This document shows positions 1-12,121 of a DNA stretch of 64,000 nt, piece by piece. A program made the translations under genes and the position numbers. A model generated the notes under the pieces. The model was given only the letters and a program-made list of their open reading frames with translations, was not told the DNA's origin and made no database searches. Each line of letters starts with the position of its first letter. Position 1 is the first letter of the stretch. The DNA comes from Solea solea (lineage: Eukaryota; Chordata; Actinopteri; Pleuronectiformes; Soleidae): positions 15,602,938-15,666,937 of the forward strand of contig NC_081154.1 in NCBI RefSeq assembly GCF_958295425.1. The letters run 5' to 3'.

Positions 1-581
1 AACATGTAATCACCGTTTACATTGTCTCTGGTCTCCATGGTACTTTCCTCTGTTGTGTTTTCCAATTCTGCCCTATTGATTTATGGTGCTATCGTGACAT
101 CACGGACGACTCGCAAGGGGAAAAACAGAAAGGCAAACTCGTCTGCAGATAATGGTAATGGCCTCCTTCTCCCATTGCCATTCAGGGGTTTGCCCACTTT
201 TAAAGAACCTCCTGTGTGTGTCCACTGATGTTGGTGTATAAAAGGTATCTGAGTGTGAGGAAGAGAGAGTTAGGAGAGAGTTAGAGTTCATTGCTTCCCT
301 GACCGGCATCTGTCTTCAACTTCCTCTCTGCATTTACATTTGAGTGCATCTCCTCTGCAGACCTGTGTTTTTTCTTCTCCCCTGGTAGAGACATTTTGAG
401 CGGGGTACCGAGGCTTTTTGAATTCAATAATGTGAGGCATTGGTGACCTGAAGCTGCAGTTCACTGTGTTTTACCAACTCTGCAGGCAACCGCGGTGCTA
501 CGAGCTGCATTTGTGAGTGGCTCGCGGGCCACAGATGTAAATTTATTATGAGTATTTCAGCTTTCATCAGTCAGGAAGTGA
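1..581. other. Unique non-coding stretch
   Basis: Mixed-composition sequence with short overlapping open frames on both strands (22-309), none longer than 69 codons and none bounded by convincing splice sites. I see no repeat family or RNA gene here. Confidence 0.6.
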
Positions 582-935
582 TAATATATTGAATAGCCAC
601 CAGGGGGTGACTCAGCGGTTTGCAAAAAAAAGATATCTGCGTGAACATGTGCCTTCTTTCCACATGATTTATAACGTTAGTAACCTCAAGTTGTCTTGAG
701 GAGTTAATGGTCTCCATCACTAGATCGGAGTCTTCTTCAGTAGCACGTTATGGATGATAATTTGTGTCGTATGTTAATGCGCGATCACCTTTTTCAGCAC
801 ATATGAGTGGAAACAAGTGTGATTGACAGCTGGTGTTGTCCAATAGGAGCGTGGTTTGCATGTAGCACCTCTAACATCACAATTCCGGCGCCTTTAAAAT
901 GGCTGCACCGTTGTTAAAAAACAGTATTTGAACTC
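582..935. repeat. Old dispersed teleost repeat (same family as 28020-28330)
   Basis: The stretch around 700-760 carries the phrase aatggtctccatcacta followed by tcttcttcagtagcac. The copy at 28160-28210 reads aatggtctcaatcgcta followed by tcttcttcaataggac. Both are then followed by a segment containing gtgtgattgaca. From general knowledge this wording belongs to a widespread short repeat in fish genomes, for which I do not have a safe family name. The boundaries are approximate and terminal repeats were not identified. Confidence 0.6.
597..609 (+). promoter_or_regulatory. CTCF-like motif inside a repeat
   Basis: CCACCAGGGGGTG fits the core of the vertebrate CTCF consensus. It lies at the edge of a dispersed repeat, so it may simply be part of the repeat consensus. 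Occupancy cannot be inferred from sequence. Confidence 0.25.
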
Positions 936-1565
936 TCACACGTTCCCTGAATCACTGATGACTATGACTTAATGTCAGTGAGACGCCGCCCGTGCAGCTG
1001 AATGATAGCATATAGCACGTTATCGGCTGAACCACAGAGGCGTCGTTGTCCATTCCTGGTAACACACGGGGACCACAGCTCAGCTGTGTGTATGCTAACG
1101 AGCCCTGATCCATCTTAACTCTATCAGTCCCAGCGGAAGCTGCTCTTCCACCCCACTGTTTAAGCGAGCCTCACACACACACGCAGCGCATACACAAACA
1201 AGTGTCTTAATGTCAGTAACAACATATAATTATCCACGGCCTTAACGGAGCCACTGCACTTGGCTGGAACTCCTCTATTTGTGTTGTAATCACCACACGA
1301 CATCTGCACATAAACTTTGTTGCTTGTTCCTCATTCTACTTAACGAGACCAGGGACTGTAAAGAGTTTAATAAAAGCTTGCCTGGGTTATTTTATTTTGT
1401 TGGTCAAGGCTTTTTTGTTCTTGGACATTGGGCTAACCTCTCTGATTTAACCTCTTTTGATTTCAGCACTATATTATTGGGTTTGGTGTAGTAAGAAAAA
1501 TAAAAAGAGTTTAACATTAGCGTGTGGATATGTCTATTCAGTCAAGTACAGGTTTTTTTTTAAGA
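936..1565. other. Unique non-coding stretch
   Basis: Includes a short interrupted CA-rich patch near 1172-1200. The open frame at 1279-1491 (70 codons) has no recognisable domain and looks like chance. Confidence 0.55.
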
Positions 1566-1583
1566 CTTATTAATATTAATAAG
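1566..1583. repeat. 18-bp perfect palindrome
   Basis: CTTATTAATATTAATAAG reads the same on both strands. It lies about 25 bp upstream of the DNA element that starts near 1609. It is AT-rich, so a chance origin is plausible. Confidence 0.8.
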
Positions 1584-1608
1584 CCTAATAAAGGTGAACC
1601 AACTAATG

Positions 1609-2125
1609 CTGTTTTTCCACTACATGGTCCCGCCTCACCTCGCCTCGGCACGGCTTGACTCTCTGGGGTTTGGTTGGTTTTTCATGACTATAATACCTCC
1701 TCCGAGTGGGCGGAGTCATCACTGCATGGCTGCAAGAAACTGCCGTGACTTAGTTTTACATGCGACGCACACAAACTAGTGACTCGTACAGCAGTTGTTT
1801 TCAGTGTAACTGAATCATTAGAATCAGCTCATTTTAAAGATTAGTTCAGTTCTTCAGTTTAGACATTTCCTTTGCTACAATGTTGGAGATTAATGCAAGA
1901 TTTCAGCATTTTTAAGTCTTTTTAACTGATCTAGAGTCCGGCATTGTTCTTGTGTCGGACTTTTGCTTGTGCAGTGCACGGCAATCTGACGACGCAATGC
2001 ATAGTATCAGCTCAGCTCGCTTGGGACCTCGCCAGAGCAGGTACTAAATAAAGTACCAGGTACTATGCTAATAGGAAAAGCAAAAATTGCCTTACCGTGC
2101 CGAGGCGTGGCGAGTCGTTGTTCAG
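1609..2125. mobile_element. Non-autonomous DNA element with imperfect inverted ends
   Basis: The left end (ctgtttttccactacatggt, from 1609) resembles the reverse complement of the right end (gtactatgctaataggaaaagca, 2060-2082). A second inverted pair, GCCTCGGCACGG, lies at about 1643-1655 on the plus strand and 2095-2108 on the minus strand. The interior has no transposase-like frame; the 61-codon frame at 1594 is chance. The ends resemble a short foldback-type DNA transposon common in fish genomes. The superfamily is not certain and no clean target duplication was found. Confidence 0.6.
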
Positions 2126-3493
2126 TTGGGTTAAGGTTAGGGTTCAGCTAGTTATTGGTGAATTTGCAGCTGAATGTATCACTTCATCGTTCCCCTCCAA
2201 GCACATAGTGGGACCTATGTAGGCTTCTGTTATCATTAAAATTCAGTTCAGTTTGTCCCTTTAAAAACATGGTGGTCCTGTATGGCAGGCTTTGTAAAGA
2301 AGACCTCCTCATAAATATGAATTCTTAAAACATTTAGGTGTGCAGTCAAAGAATCAGTAGATTTCATTTGTACAGCATCATGTACATTAGGTGAACAGGG
2401 TGAGAACTAGACTTCTGCACCTTCTTTAGAATCGCAGGGAAGCTCAGAGAGATTGATAATGGCTGGTCTACACTTCTTATAGTACATTGTTACTAAGCAA
2501 CCAAAACCTGGAGGCTGCAAAGATGACTGAAGTTGTTGCAGCCTCACTGAATTCATTGACCCATTTATCTTTGACGCAAATCCAAACACAGGAAATTGAT
2601 TACCACCACTGCATTTCCCCCCACAGGAGGTTTGCTGCTCAATGCATGTGTGGAAAAAAAAAAAATATTGTCGTGTCTGAAGCGTCCTATCCTTCACCAA
2701 CTGTTGCATGACTTTCATTTAGAAGATCTCAATTGAGAGATTTTCCCGGGTCATCTGAAGAGAGAGGCTTAGCACAGAGAAGCTCCATCCCTGAACGTTA
2801 GCATTAATGACCTGCACATGAGGCTTTAACGATCAGTGTTTCTCCAGCAATCCTGCCTAAGTTGAGCATCCCTTCATTGGAAAAACACAGCTATGGTTGT
2901 AATCGACCACTGCAGCTTACGTACACACAACATACTGCAGCTCAACTGGCTTTACAATTTAAATGAAAAAAAAAGAACTGAGCAGATGATTAAAATATCA
3001 GTTCAATATTAATTCAAATAGAGTTTTTTCACAAATGAATGACAATCATTTCATTGCATTTCTCCTTAAAGCCTCAGCTGTAATCTCCTATGAATACATT
3101 TTTTAAAGGGGAGATAAGTGTGAGATGGTCTAGGGGTTAAATTTCATACTTTTGCATGGACCGCTAGAAAAGGGAAAACTTAAGGGGAGTGGGATGAAAA
3201 TGACTTTCACTCCCTCCAAGTGCTATTCTTCTGTAGCTTCATAAGTTTAGTTGAAAGGCAGGGAAATCAGGATTTGCCCAAGGTTAACTGCAGAAATCCA
3301 GAAACTCACCCAGATGTCAAACGAGGTCTCATAAACAGAACTTTCAGAGCGCTCACTGCGCTCAGTCAGTCAGTTCTCCACTGTACTGAATCTACATAGA
3401 GCCAAAAACCTGCACCCACCACCTTCCACCTGTCCAAAAAACCAACAAAAAAAAAGGTGTTCTTCTAAGACAGCTAAAAGGTTGACTGAGGTT
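2126..3493. other. Unique non-coding stretch
   Basis: Contains a poly-A tract at about 2654-2665 and overlapping short frames at 2407-2718 on both strands with no recognisable protein signature. Nothing else stands out. Confidence 0.55.
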
Positions 3494-3521
3494 TGTGTGT
3501 GTGTGTGTGTGTGTGTGTGTT
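3494..3521. repeat. (GT)n microsatellite
   Basis: About 14 uninterrupted GT units. The antisense frames here encode only His-Thr runs and are artefacts of the repeat. Confidence 0.97.
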
Positions 3522-4181
3522 GACAGTCTAGTGATGTGCTGTTCTCTGTGTTGAACACACATCACAGCGTTTATAGGCTGGAGCCAGGAAAATCCAAATA
3601 CCCTGTTTTTTTTTTTTGTTTTTTTTTTTTCAAAGTAACAGCTAAGACGAGCAGTGGGATTTGGAGGTAACAGATAAACAAGCGTTGCCAAGAATCCAAA
3701 TTTGACATCATATATTTTCTTCCTTACATATCCACAACTGCCGGTTATTTTTTAATAAAAGATGAACTCCAGCTATTTTGTGTTCGCCACACACATCTGT
3801 TTTTTTTTCTTTTACAAGTGTAAAGGGACCGGAACAATCGGGTCAGAGCAGCACAAACTGCAAGAAGAGAACAAACAGACATTAGGACGATGATTTAAAT
3901 ACACAAAGCCACCACCCCTTGTGTATTCTCGGCGATGGTTTTGCTCTGCTCTGTGCTGCTCTGGTGAAAAACCTTTCTGCAGACAGTTTTTTTTTTCCCC
4001 TTCGAGACTGGGAAGTGAGAGAATGCACAGTGGGAGGATATAAGCAGCCTGGCAGGGCTACGGGGGGGGTTCTAGTTTAGTGTGGGAGAAGTTTTCAGAG
4101 ATCATGCAGAGGTGTGACGACAAAACAGATGAATTTTAGTTTGGAACAAGTGTACTGGTGCAACACACACATGACAGAGAT
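3522..4181. other. Non-coding stretch with T tracts
   Basis: Two T tracts separated by a single G occupy 3606-3630. A further T run lies near 3990 and a run of eight or nine Gs near 4062-4070. No gene was seen. Confidence 0.6.
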
Positions 4182-4459
4182 CCTTCCATCCATCATCCAC
4201 GAGGGTCACAGGAGGAGCTGTGCCAATCTCACATAGGTGGGGTACACTCTGGACAGTTGGCCAGTCCATCACAGGACCACATATAGAGACAAACAATAAT
4301 CCACTCTCACAGTCAAGGTTTGCCTAATCCCCAAATCTGCATGGAAACCCGGAGAAAACCCCACGCACACACGGGGAGAACATGCAAACTCCATGCAGAA
4401 AGGCCCTGGTTCCGACTGGGTCGCGAATGCAAGAGTGCTAACCACTGCACCAACTGTGA
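4182..4459 (-). mobile_element. tRNA-headed teleost SINE-like element, minus strand
   Basis: Read on the minus strand it runs from a tRNA-like head (gttggtgcagtggttagcac), through a conserved middle (tgcatggagtttgcatgttc and ccgtgtgtgcgtgggg), to a tail ending in gatggatggaagga. The same order of blocks is seen at 54978-55341, and partly at 25355-25625 and 40368-40465. This is a ubiquitous fish repeat with a tRNA-like 5' part and a GGAT-rich 3' end. The internal promoter box B is damaged, so it is an inactive copy. Open frames at 4102-4296 and 4269-4481 are shadows of it. Confidence 0.85.
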
Positions 4460-5149
4460 TAATACATAAGTTATATTTCACAAGGGAGTTGATCTGATTC
4501 GGTAAGCTAGAGTGGAAATATCACCTCCAGCTTTCTTCCATGTGAGTAACGCGTTCAAACTCTGGGCTTGCGTGACACTGCAGAACAGCTGCAGGGGTAA
4601 ATATGATTCTCACTCCACTGCAAAAAGTTGTTTTGTTTACAAGGCTCTGTGGGGTCGCACCACACGGTCCGGGTCGGTTCAGCCGATCAGGTTTCTGGTT
4701 GTGAAAAAAGGGCATTTCTTTAATTTTGGACGCGTAAAATGTTTCATTCTGCATTCTGCATGGAATATAATGTTTATTTGTTTGTTGCTTTATGAGCATT
4801 GTTAAAGGTACATGGAGAGGTCATCAGGCCCAGCTCCTTCACGTTGCATGCCCCGTGATTCTGTCCATTCTGCACATACTCAATCTCATATTCCAATTCA
4901 GAGGCAGGGATTTCTCACCGGGAGATTGCCTTCAGTTGTGTTGGCTTATATTCTGTGAGCTCTGAGTTGTACATGTGTGGTTACCGGCGTACTTCCTCGT
5001 ATAACCTGAAGAAGGTTTCCGTGGCAACCATATTCCTCATCCTCTTTTTTTTTTTTCGACCAAAAACAAGAGCAGCTTAAAGAATAAGTCCCTCAGGCCT
5101 GTTTGTTATACCTTAAAAAGTAATTGTATTCATACCTATTTGTACTCTG
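4460..5149. other. Unique non-coding stretch
   Basis: Frames of 97 and 92 codons overlap antisense at 4512-4805 but show no domain. There is a T run near 5047-5056. Confidence 0.5.
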
Positions 5150-5257
5150 GGGTTCAGTGCTTTGCCCAAGGGACACATGAGAATGTAAGACCACAGGCGC
5201 TGGGAATCGAACCTCACAGTCGAGAGACAACTCTCTCTACCACCGATCCCACTGTGA
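5150..5257 (-). mobile_element. tRNA-derived SINE fragment, minus strand
   Basis: On the minus strand a tRNA-like block carries a perfect RNA polymerase III box B (GGTTCGATTCC, plus-strand positions 5203-5213) and an A-box-like ggtggtagagagagttgtc just upstream. It is followed by a segment that ends with a copy of cccttgggcaaagcactg, a phrase typical of a teleost SINE family. Only the head and a short body remain. Confidence 0.75.
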
Positions 5258-7614
5258 TGATGATAATGCAGCGGGAACAACATGTGTACCCGATTGTGAC
5301 TCGAGCCTGGCAGAAATAAGCTCCGCTTTCAGACGTAATTGCATGAAATAAAAAGCTGCCAAGCAGGAGGTCCTTAAAATCAGTGTGGCATGATTGAGAG
5401 GGAGGGAGGGGATCTTCTGCACACACAGTCGGAGTCCCCGTGTATATGAAGCCTGTGGCTGTAGCGCCGTGTGTGCTGGTTCACGGCTTTGTTGTTGCAC
5501 TTGTGTTGCGTCTGCGGAGATTATTGTCAATTATTCTGTGTGCGTGCAGCAAACGCAGATCTCAGATTGTACCGTTTGTTTGTGTCGGTGTGTGTACAGT
5601 CTGTGTTATACGCAGGAACGGGACACTTGATCCCCAGCCCCATTTTCTTAGGTTCACTTGTACGACTGCTTGCAAATATCTAATCACCCGATGACGTGGA
5701 AGTAACTCAGCGCATCTAGGCATGTAACTGCTTATCTACTGGGATTTGATTTGACACTAAACCATCTCTGGTGTTGGCAGATGAATTAATCCAGTGAGTG
5801 ACGGTGCCCTGGGCAAACAAAAAAAAGGCTTATCTGAAAGCACAACATGTAAACTTCTAAAGCAGCGACTTCACGAGGTGACCGCTGCGTGTATTTCCTG
5901 TGACATGTGACATGTTAATGAACAAGTAGAGTCATATCACTGAGGCAGACAGGTGAACGCCTCATGAAGTATGTCTTCATTCCATCAGCGCAGGACTGAC
6001 ATGCTTGGGTGATCATTGCTGGCTTAGCAGGTAATGGTTACTACTCAGCTGGCATGGTAATTAGACTGCGAGGTGTGGGCTATGAACAAAAGCTGACTCT
6101 AATAGCTAGGTATTACACAGGCAGGTTTTATGGATGCTTTTTTTTTTTTTTTTCTATTTTTATTTGTGCTTTTCAACATCGCGTCTCAGCTGCGCGCACC
6201 TCCACTCCAGCAGGCCTGTATTTGGTGAGTGGAGATGTTTATATGCTGCTGCTGCTGATGGAGTCCACTACTGCGTCTCCTGGTCCATCCCATCGGTCTT
6301 CAGCGGGAAGGTTTCACGGCCCTAATACAATCTTTAATGTGAGAAATCTTTTATGAGCGATCTCTTGAAGAAGCACAGCTTGGGTTGCATTTATCTCTCC
6401 GAACGCCACGGTTACCATGGCTACTGTTTACCGAACTGTGCAGTGCAAAGAACAGTCAATACACACGTGGATATGAAATATAAAATACTCTATTTGGTGC
6501 TTTTCATGTAGTCAGAGTGGCTCATGTGACTCGTCCGAATGCAGCATTTAAAATATCTGTTCCACGACAATTCCACGTCACTATGAGGACGAAATAGAGA
6601 CATGAAATGACAGTGGAGCTGCTCAGCGACTTAGCGCTTCAGCAATAAATCCAAGCTCCTCTCGGTACATCACTGGGTCAACCTGTATCATTTTAATCTC
6701 ACTCGGTCTGAAACTCGCTGCCCTACTCTGCCTCCGGGTACAAAGCTAAAGCTTTATTACCAAAACATCCAGCCACAGTTTGGGGGGGAAAACATCTCGT
6801 CCATGTTTGCGCTGTGATTTTTGCAGGCCTTGAGGATTTTACACAGGGACGCACATAAAACAGTAATGGAAAGAAGAGAGAGTGGGAAATATGTTTTGTT
6901 TTTTTTACTGTAGGAACTGAAGTACGAAAAGCCATCTTCGACTGGTAATCACAATAAATGCAATGATTTATGTTCATTCTAATGTCAATCAAACCATTTA
7001 TTTCACTTTGACGTATCTCTTGTTTAAAGCATTGATTATTATGTCTGATTCAGACTGATGAAGTGAGGGGAATTGTAGCCAGAGCAGCTTTAGCGATGAG
7101 GGTTTTCCCCATATTATATTTAACTAAAACAAATATCACACTTTAAATGAATCCCTGTAGTAGCAACACCTATTATGATTTGGCAATTTTACCCACAAAT
7201 TTTATACAACATTATTCAATATTATACTCAATAACATCCTTTTTTTTATATACATATATAAAAAATAAATGCTGGCGATAGAAAGTTAGTGAGGGAAAGT
7301 TTTTTAAACATGATTACATACAGAAAAAAATCATTATCAACAGGCATCTTTACACATTGGGTCAAGACAGTGTGGTTTTTGAGGTATAAGTCCTTTTTTT
7401 CTTCTTTTTTTTCCCCGATAAACTAAAATGCCTTTGCATGTGTACTTAGACCAAAACAATCTCAGGTTACCTCTCCACATCTGTCGTCCCCTGCACGTAA
7501 CCTATCCAGCAGGCACTTTTGAAAGTTTAAAGACCACACGGATACAGTAAAACACACTTTGGCACTTAGCTCCCTCTTTTGTTTGCATGTACTCTGCACT
7601 GGCGCCCACTCATC
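5258..7614. other. Unique non-coding stretch
   Basis: Overlapping frames at 5394-5694 in three registers indicate chance openness of a GT-rich stretch. A 16-nt T run lies at 6138-6153. The 7200-7450 stretch is AT-rich. I see no transposon ends, RNA gene or exon. Confidence 0.55.
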
Positions 7615-7636
7615 CACTCACTCACTCACTCACTCA
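7615..7636. repeat. (CACT)n tetranucleotide repeat
   Basis: About five and a half uninterrupted units of the tetranucleotide, with related imperfect units just upstream. Confidence 0.9.
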
Positions 7637-8307
7637 TAGACACAAACCCAAAAGCCAGTTTTGCCCGCAGAGGCTAAAAGAAAAACCCAAAAACAACCAT
7701 GAAGTGCTGGATTTCCTGTAAATACAAGGTGAATTTTGTCCACACTTTAGACAAACATCCAGGCCTTCTCATAAATTGTTAAGATGGCTGGAGGTGAGTA
7801 AATTAGGGAGCAGACTCATTACCTGCTCTGTAGAGTCGACGGTGCCTAGAGCATGAGCAGTCAACACACCATTACCACAACTCTTGGTCCCGACTCTGCC
7901 TCGCTCCTCCGTCTCCAGCTCTCTGAGGATTTTCCTGCCACCTCCACAGTCTCCCTCCACACTCGGCCTCATTCAGAAGCATGTCTCCAGGACACTGTGA
8001 GTTTTATTTGCATTGAGATCATTTTCAAAGTAGTTTATAATGCCTCTTATTACTCAGGTAATGTCAGCTCCTGTATAAACAAACGCTACAGAAAACACCT
8101 GTACGGACTATAAGTGGACATTTTTTAAGACATTGTGCTTCTTTGTGCTCTTGCCAGGATCTGAGAAACTGGATACCATTCTTATGTCTTATGTAACATA
8201 GACACGTTAACACAGTTAAGGCCTTGCATTGACTTCCATTCATTTGGATAGACACGTGTACTTCTCATTACCGCAATGAGACCGTTGAAATGTAGAAAAT
8301 TCCTGTT
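7637..8307. other. Unique non-coding stretch
   Basis: Short overlapping frames (7769-8113) on opposite strands show no domain. No repeat was recognised. Confidence 0.5.
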
Positions 8308-8343
8308 ACGTGGAGGGTAAAGTGGTAGAAGACGGATGGATGA
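8308..8343 (+). mobile_element. 3' tail fragment of the tRNA-headed SINE-like family
   Basis: The phrase gtggagggtaaagtggtaga followed by gacggatggatga matches the 3' tail of the elements ending at 25625 and 55341. Only the last 35 bp or so are present, which suggests a severely truncated or eroded copy. Confidence 0.55.
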
Positions 8344-9129
8344 TTACCGGAAAGCAGAGAAATAGAGTTTTGTGTGCCCTGTCATTACCGTAGCCCTCAG
8401 GACTTTGGCAGAACGAAGGTTCACCAGCTTGTCACACGTCTGTGACGTCAGCTTCGCAGCACTGTGATTCCTAAACAGTTTAATCACTTTTTTGGACAAT
8501 TCTACAGCCACTAAATCAAAATAAATCCGATGGCCTGATTATCACGATGGTCATAAGAGGGTTAACCTAACCACTGTTTTGCACTCAAGTGAGATACGTG
8601 AACTCATAATGGCATTATGGGAAGTCGTCTGCAGGACATCCAGAACATTTGAAATGAAACGGTTGTGGATTCGATGGGGAGTGTTAAAATGGGCTTGTCT
8701 CGTTACCATGGTAAACCACCACCGGCTACCAAAAACAGAGGCGTCAGTACTCGTCACTACTCTGTTAACCATTTACATATGTAATATTTGTTTTCCAGCA
8801 TCTTTGGAAGCAATATGTTGCAAATTGGAACTTTAAGTATTCTAGTATTTCCCTAAAGTGTTCCTCATAATGTTTTAAAATGACATCGAGCAGGAGTCCT
8901 CATGGTAAACAAATGGTAAACAAATTCCACATATACATCACACACCTTCTGAGTGGATATGCATTATATGTTCCTGTGCATATTCCATGCAGTGTGATTA
9001 CACACAGCATCGATGCATCAGTGTGTTCCAACTCAAACAGATTCACCCGTTATTGTGAAAGAGGAAAAAAAAGATATTAAAGAAAATTACAAATCCCAAC
9101 CTCACACTTAACACACCCCCAAAGAAACA
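8344..9129. other. Unique non-coding stretch
   Basis: A frame at 8579-8836 (85 codons) is mirrored by an antisense frame and has no recognisable domain. Nothing else was seen. Confidence 0.5.
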
Positions 9130-9470
9130 TTGAAAGCATGACGAGTGCAGTTAATCCACAATTAACAATCTTAATTGACTACGCATACTTACTAAGTGCA
9201 GAGTGTGAATATTTATCATCAGGACTTGGGACTATTTTCTTTGGCATTAGACCATGCCACCTGTGTTTAATGTCGGATGATCTTCTGGGCCTTTATTCCC
9301 GTTTGAAAGCTGTCAATGGGGTCAGTGTAAATGCAGTATTATTATGCACCTCACAAGATAGTGCTGGAGAGGGCCTTTTCAGTGCTCGTTTAAATGCCGG
9401 ACATGCACAGTATTACCATTACAAGATCTCTCTGCCGGCTCTCATAGGCTCTACCGCACCGTGAGTGGAC
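9130..9470. other. Candidate conserved non-coding block
   Basis: A 340-bp stretch without simple repeats or transposon ends. It has paired homeodomain-type cores (cacaattaac, cttaattgac near 9160-9180) and an open frame of 108 codons (9138-9464) that matches no protein I know. The texture is like vertebrate regulatory DNA, but conservation has not been tested. Confidence 0.25.
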
Positions 9471-11426
9471 ATGGGAAACAGATGCAGTGAATTTTAGAGT
9501 GGACTCAAAGTGTTTTTTTTGTGTGTGTTTAAATTAAATGTAAAATAAAGTGACACATATTAGTCGCAGGTTTAAAGTAGAACACCTTCTTGGATGGGGA
9601 GCATGGATGTTAAACAAAAAGAGACGTTGCATGCTTGGCTGCGAGGACATTCCCCCCCCCCCCCCCCCCCCCTCCTTGATCTGATTAAAGTGGTCCACTT
9701 TAATTACAACAGTCATTGATTTAAAGACAGGTTATTACCCTGTTCGTCAGAATCCACTGCGACCCGGTCAGTTGCCTAGCATAACTAATTCAGGATTAGC
9801 TATGCTTTGTTACAGGGTGTATTGGCGTACATCTGCGGCTGTTAAGACATAAAAACACACCATAGTGACTCTTTAACAGTGTCCGGCCGTCGTCTTTTTG
9901 TTGTAGTTTGATTGTTGAGGATGAGACCGCTCTGCTTTTTTGCCCCTCATCATCACGATCGGGCATCATGTATATGCTTAAAAGTGACATTTAATGAACT
10001 GGCTCATCATAAGGGTCACCACTTGACCCTTGATTGACTTGTATGCTGAAGAAGCTGCAAGAGGATGGCAACCTTACTCTCCATACACCGTTTACTCCCC
10101 CTGAAATAGTCTCAAAGAATATTAAACCCTTGTTTTGTTTTTTTTGTGCATTCAGTCCTGAGTTTCCAATCACACGGCGCACAATAAAGTGAGGTTTGAG
10201 AAAAGCATTTCAGACGCGTTGATGAGGGAGGGTTTGTTGACAGCGGCTCTATTTCACTTCATTCAAAGCCAGCATTTGCTAAATCACCTTTACGCATTTA
10301 ATGCGATCTCGCCTGTGGACTGGAGTGCTGAGTCTCAGCATCACAGGGGCTGCTTTGATGGGAATTGGTCTCAATAAATTGAAAAGTGGAGCTTAGTTGT
10401 GTTGAGCCTGGAACTAAACTGTGTGGTGAAAATTGGCCCTCCTCTGTGTCTTTAAGGGCGTCATTATCATCGCAATGTGTGCAATAGACAGATGGGGTTA
10501 AAGTCATATTTCAGGTTCTTTATTTCTTTCTTTATTTTTTGTTATAGGGGGTACAAACACGTAGTCAGCGCTGACTGCACTTTGAAAACGCTGGAAATGG
10601 AAAATAAGGCAGATTTAATAAAAAAGGCTCATCTATTAAAAAGCTTTTCTTTCTGCAAACTGAACTTTGTACACCACTCACTCCTTGCACCAAAGACAAC
10701 ATGAACAATTTTACATCCTGCTGCCTTTTTTTTAAAAAAAAGGTTTGGATTTGCCTGAGGAACATAAACTTACCAAATGAGGCAGCAGTAGACCTTCAGC
10801 TTGTGGTAGAGTGAGTGGTTTACACTTGAATTCAATTCTTTTTCATATCTATAAATTGCTGTTATATTGTAGACAGAGGTCACTTTTTTTTTTTTACATT
10901 GCTCAGGCGTATTATGAAATCAGCTGTTTGGCTCTTAAGTTTCACTCTGGTTGTTTAGTGCTATGTGGTTTCTTAAAGTTGAGCATCTACTCTTTCTGAC
11001 ATCATAAAAATCATTTTTAACCTTTAATGTATGTATTAAAGGTTATATAATACGTATATAATACACCTTTTTCATTCTGAGCTTTGCGTGCACAGATCAA
11101 GAAGATAACATCATGTACAGAGACAACTCAAAAGAAACAACAATGTGCACACCCACATAATGACCTTCCCATGAACCTGTACTGGCATACATACCATTTT
11201 CTTTATTTGTCAGGTTATGAGGCTACGGAGCTGAATACTGCTTCATTAACCGGGAGGTTCTCCAGCTGTAATCAGTTCAGACCAGTCAAAGATCCTTTGA
11301 TACCGTTTTTCTTGACAGGCTCTGTGTGGTTGTGATGCACAGCCCTAATCCTGTTAGTGGAAGGAATGAGTGAAGAGCTCAAAAGTGAAATTGCTTTGAG
11401 ATGTGGGAAGAAATCCTGGTCCAAGT

Positions 11427-11430
<4 letters not shown>
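9471..11430. other. Non-coding stretch with homopolymer tracts
   Basis: Contains an uninterrupted run of 21 C at 9652-9672, a T/A tract near 10726-10742 and a T run near 10884-10896. Open frames around 10189-10765 overlap on both strands and are uninformative. Confidence 0.6.
9652..9672. repeat. Poly-C tract, 21 bp
   Basis: Twenty-one consecutive C residues. Such a tract is prone to slippage and assembly error, and its length in the assembly may be unreliable. Confidence 0.95.

Positions 11431-11458
<28 letters not shown>
11431..11458. repeat. (CA)14 microsatellite
   Basis: Fourteen uninterrupted CA units, followed by T- and A-rich tracts to about 11520. Confidence 0.97.
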
Positions 11459-11462
<4 letters not shown>

Positions 11463-11834
11463 AGAAATGCAATTTTTTTTTTCTTTTTTGTGAAACTTAT
11501 ACAGTGAAAAAAAAAAAATATTTATATTAGTCACCTCCTTGCAGCACTCGTCTTTAAAAGAGATTTTCACATATGCAGCCTTTCAGAAGACATTAATTAG
11601 TCAACTCTGAAATGTTGTAGGTGTTTTTTTTTTTTTTTTAAACATTTTTTAAAACGTTTTTGTGAGAATTCCAGAGAAAGTGGAAATAAACTCCCAAGTG
11701 GGACGTGCTCTCTTCGCACTTATCTCCATGTGAAACAATGAAAAGTTGTCCCTCAGCTGCACTCGCACATACTGCGAAGCAGCGTTTTTTAAAACGGTTC
11801 AAATGACATTAGATATTTTCATTTGATGGCTTGG
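11459..11834. other. Short AT-rich non-coding stretch
   Basis: Poly-A near 11507-11518 and poly-T near 11623-11639. No gene signal. Confidence 0.6.
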
Positions 11835-11835
11835 T

Positions 11836-11866
<31 letters not shown>

Positions 11867-11870
11867 GTGT
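11835..11870. repeat. (GT)n microsatellite, interrupted once
   Basis: A GT array with one TTT interruption early in the run. The open frame through it encodes a Cys-Val repeat and is an artefact. Confidence 0.95.
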
Positions 11871-12085
11871 CTTTTTGATGGCGAACAAGTGCCTCGCTGT
11901 GTTATCACGCGCACATTTCAGATCCGATGGCATGTCACGTTGCAGCTCATTACATGTAAGTCAGTGCAATGGAACGGCATATTTTTCATAATGGCCTATT
12001 CTTCTGACAGCAGGTGGCATTATTGCCAATTGCGCTCACATGGTCCCCGGTTATCCGTCGCACTATGAGACCACAATGCAAAGCA

Positions 12086-12086
<1 letters not shown>

Positions 12087-12119
<33 letters not shown>
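12087..12119. repeat. (AC)16 microsatellite
   Basis: About sixteen uninterrupted AC units. With the arrays at 11431 and 11835 it makes three dinucleotide arrays within 700 bp. Confidence 0.97.

Positions 12120-12121
<2 letters not shown>

Noticed and set aside
4102..4481. Minus-strand frames of 64 and 70 codons as small genes
   Set aside because: They lie in the SINE-like element at 4182-4459 and translate repeat sequence.
5150..5257. Possible tRNA gene on the minus strand because of a perfect box B
   Set aside because: No acceptor stem or complete cloverleaf. The flanking body is that of a SINE.
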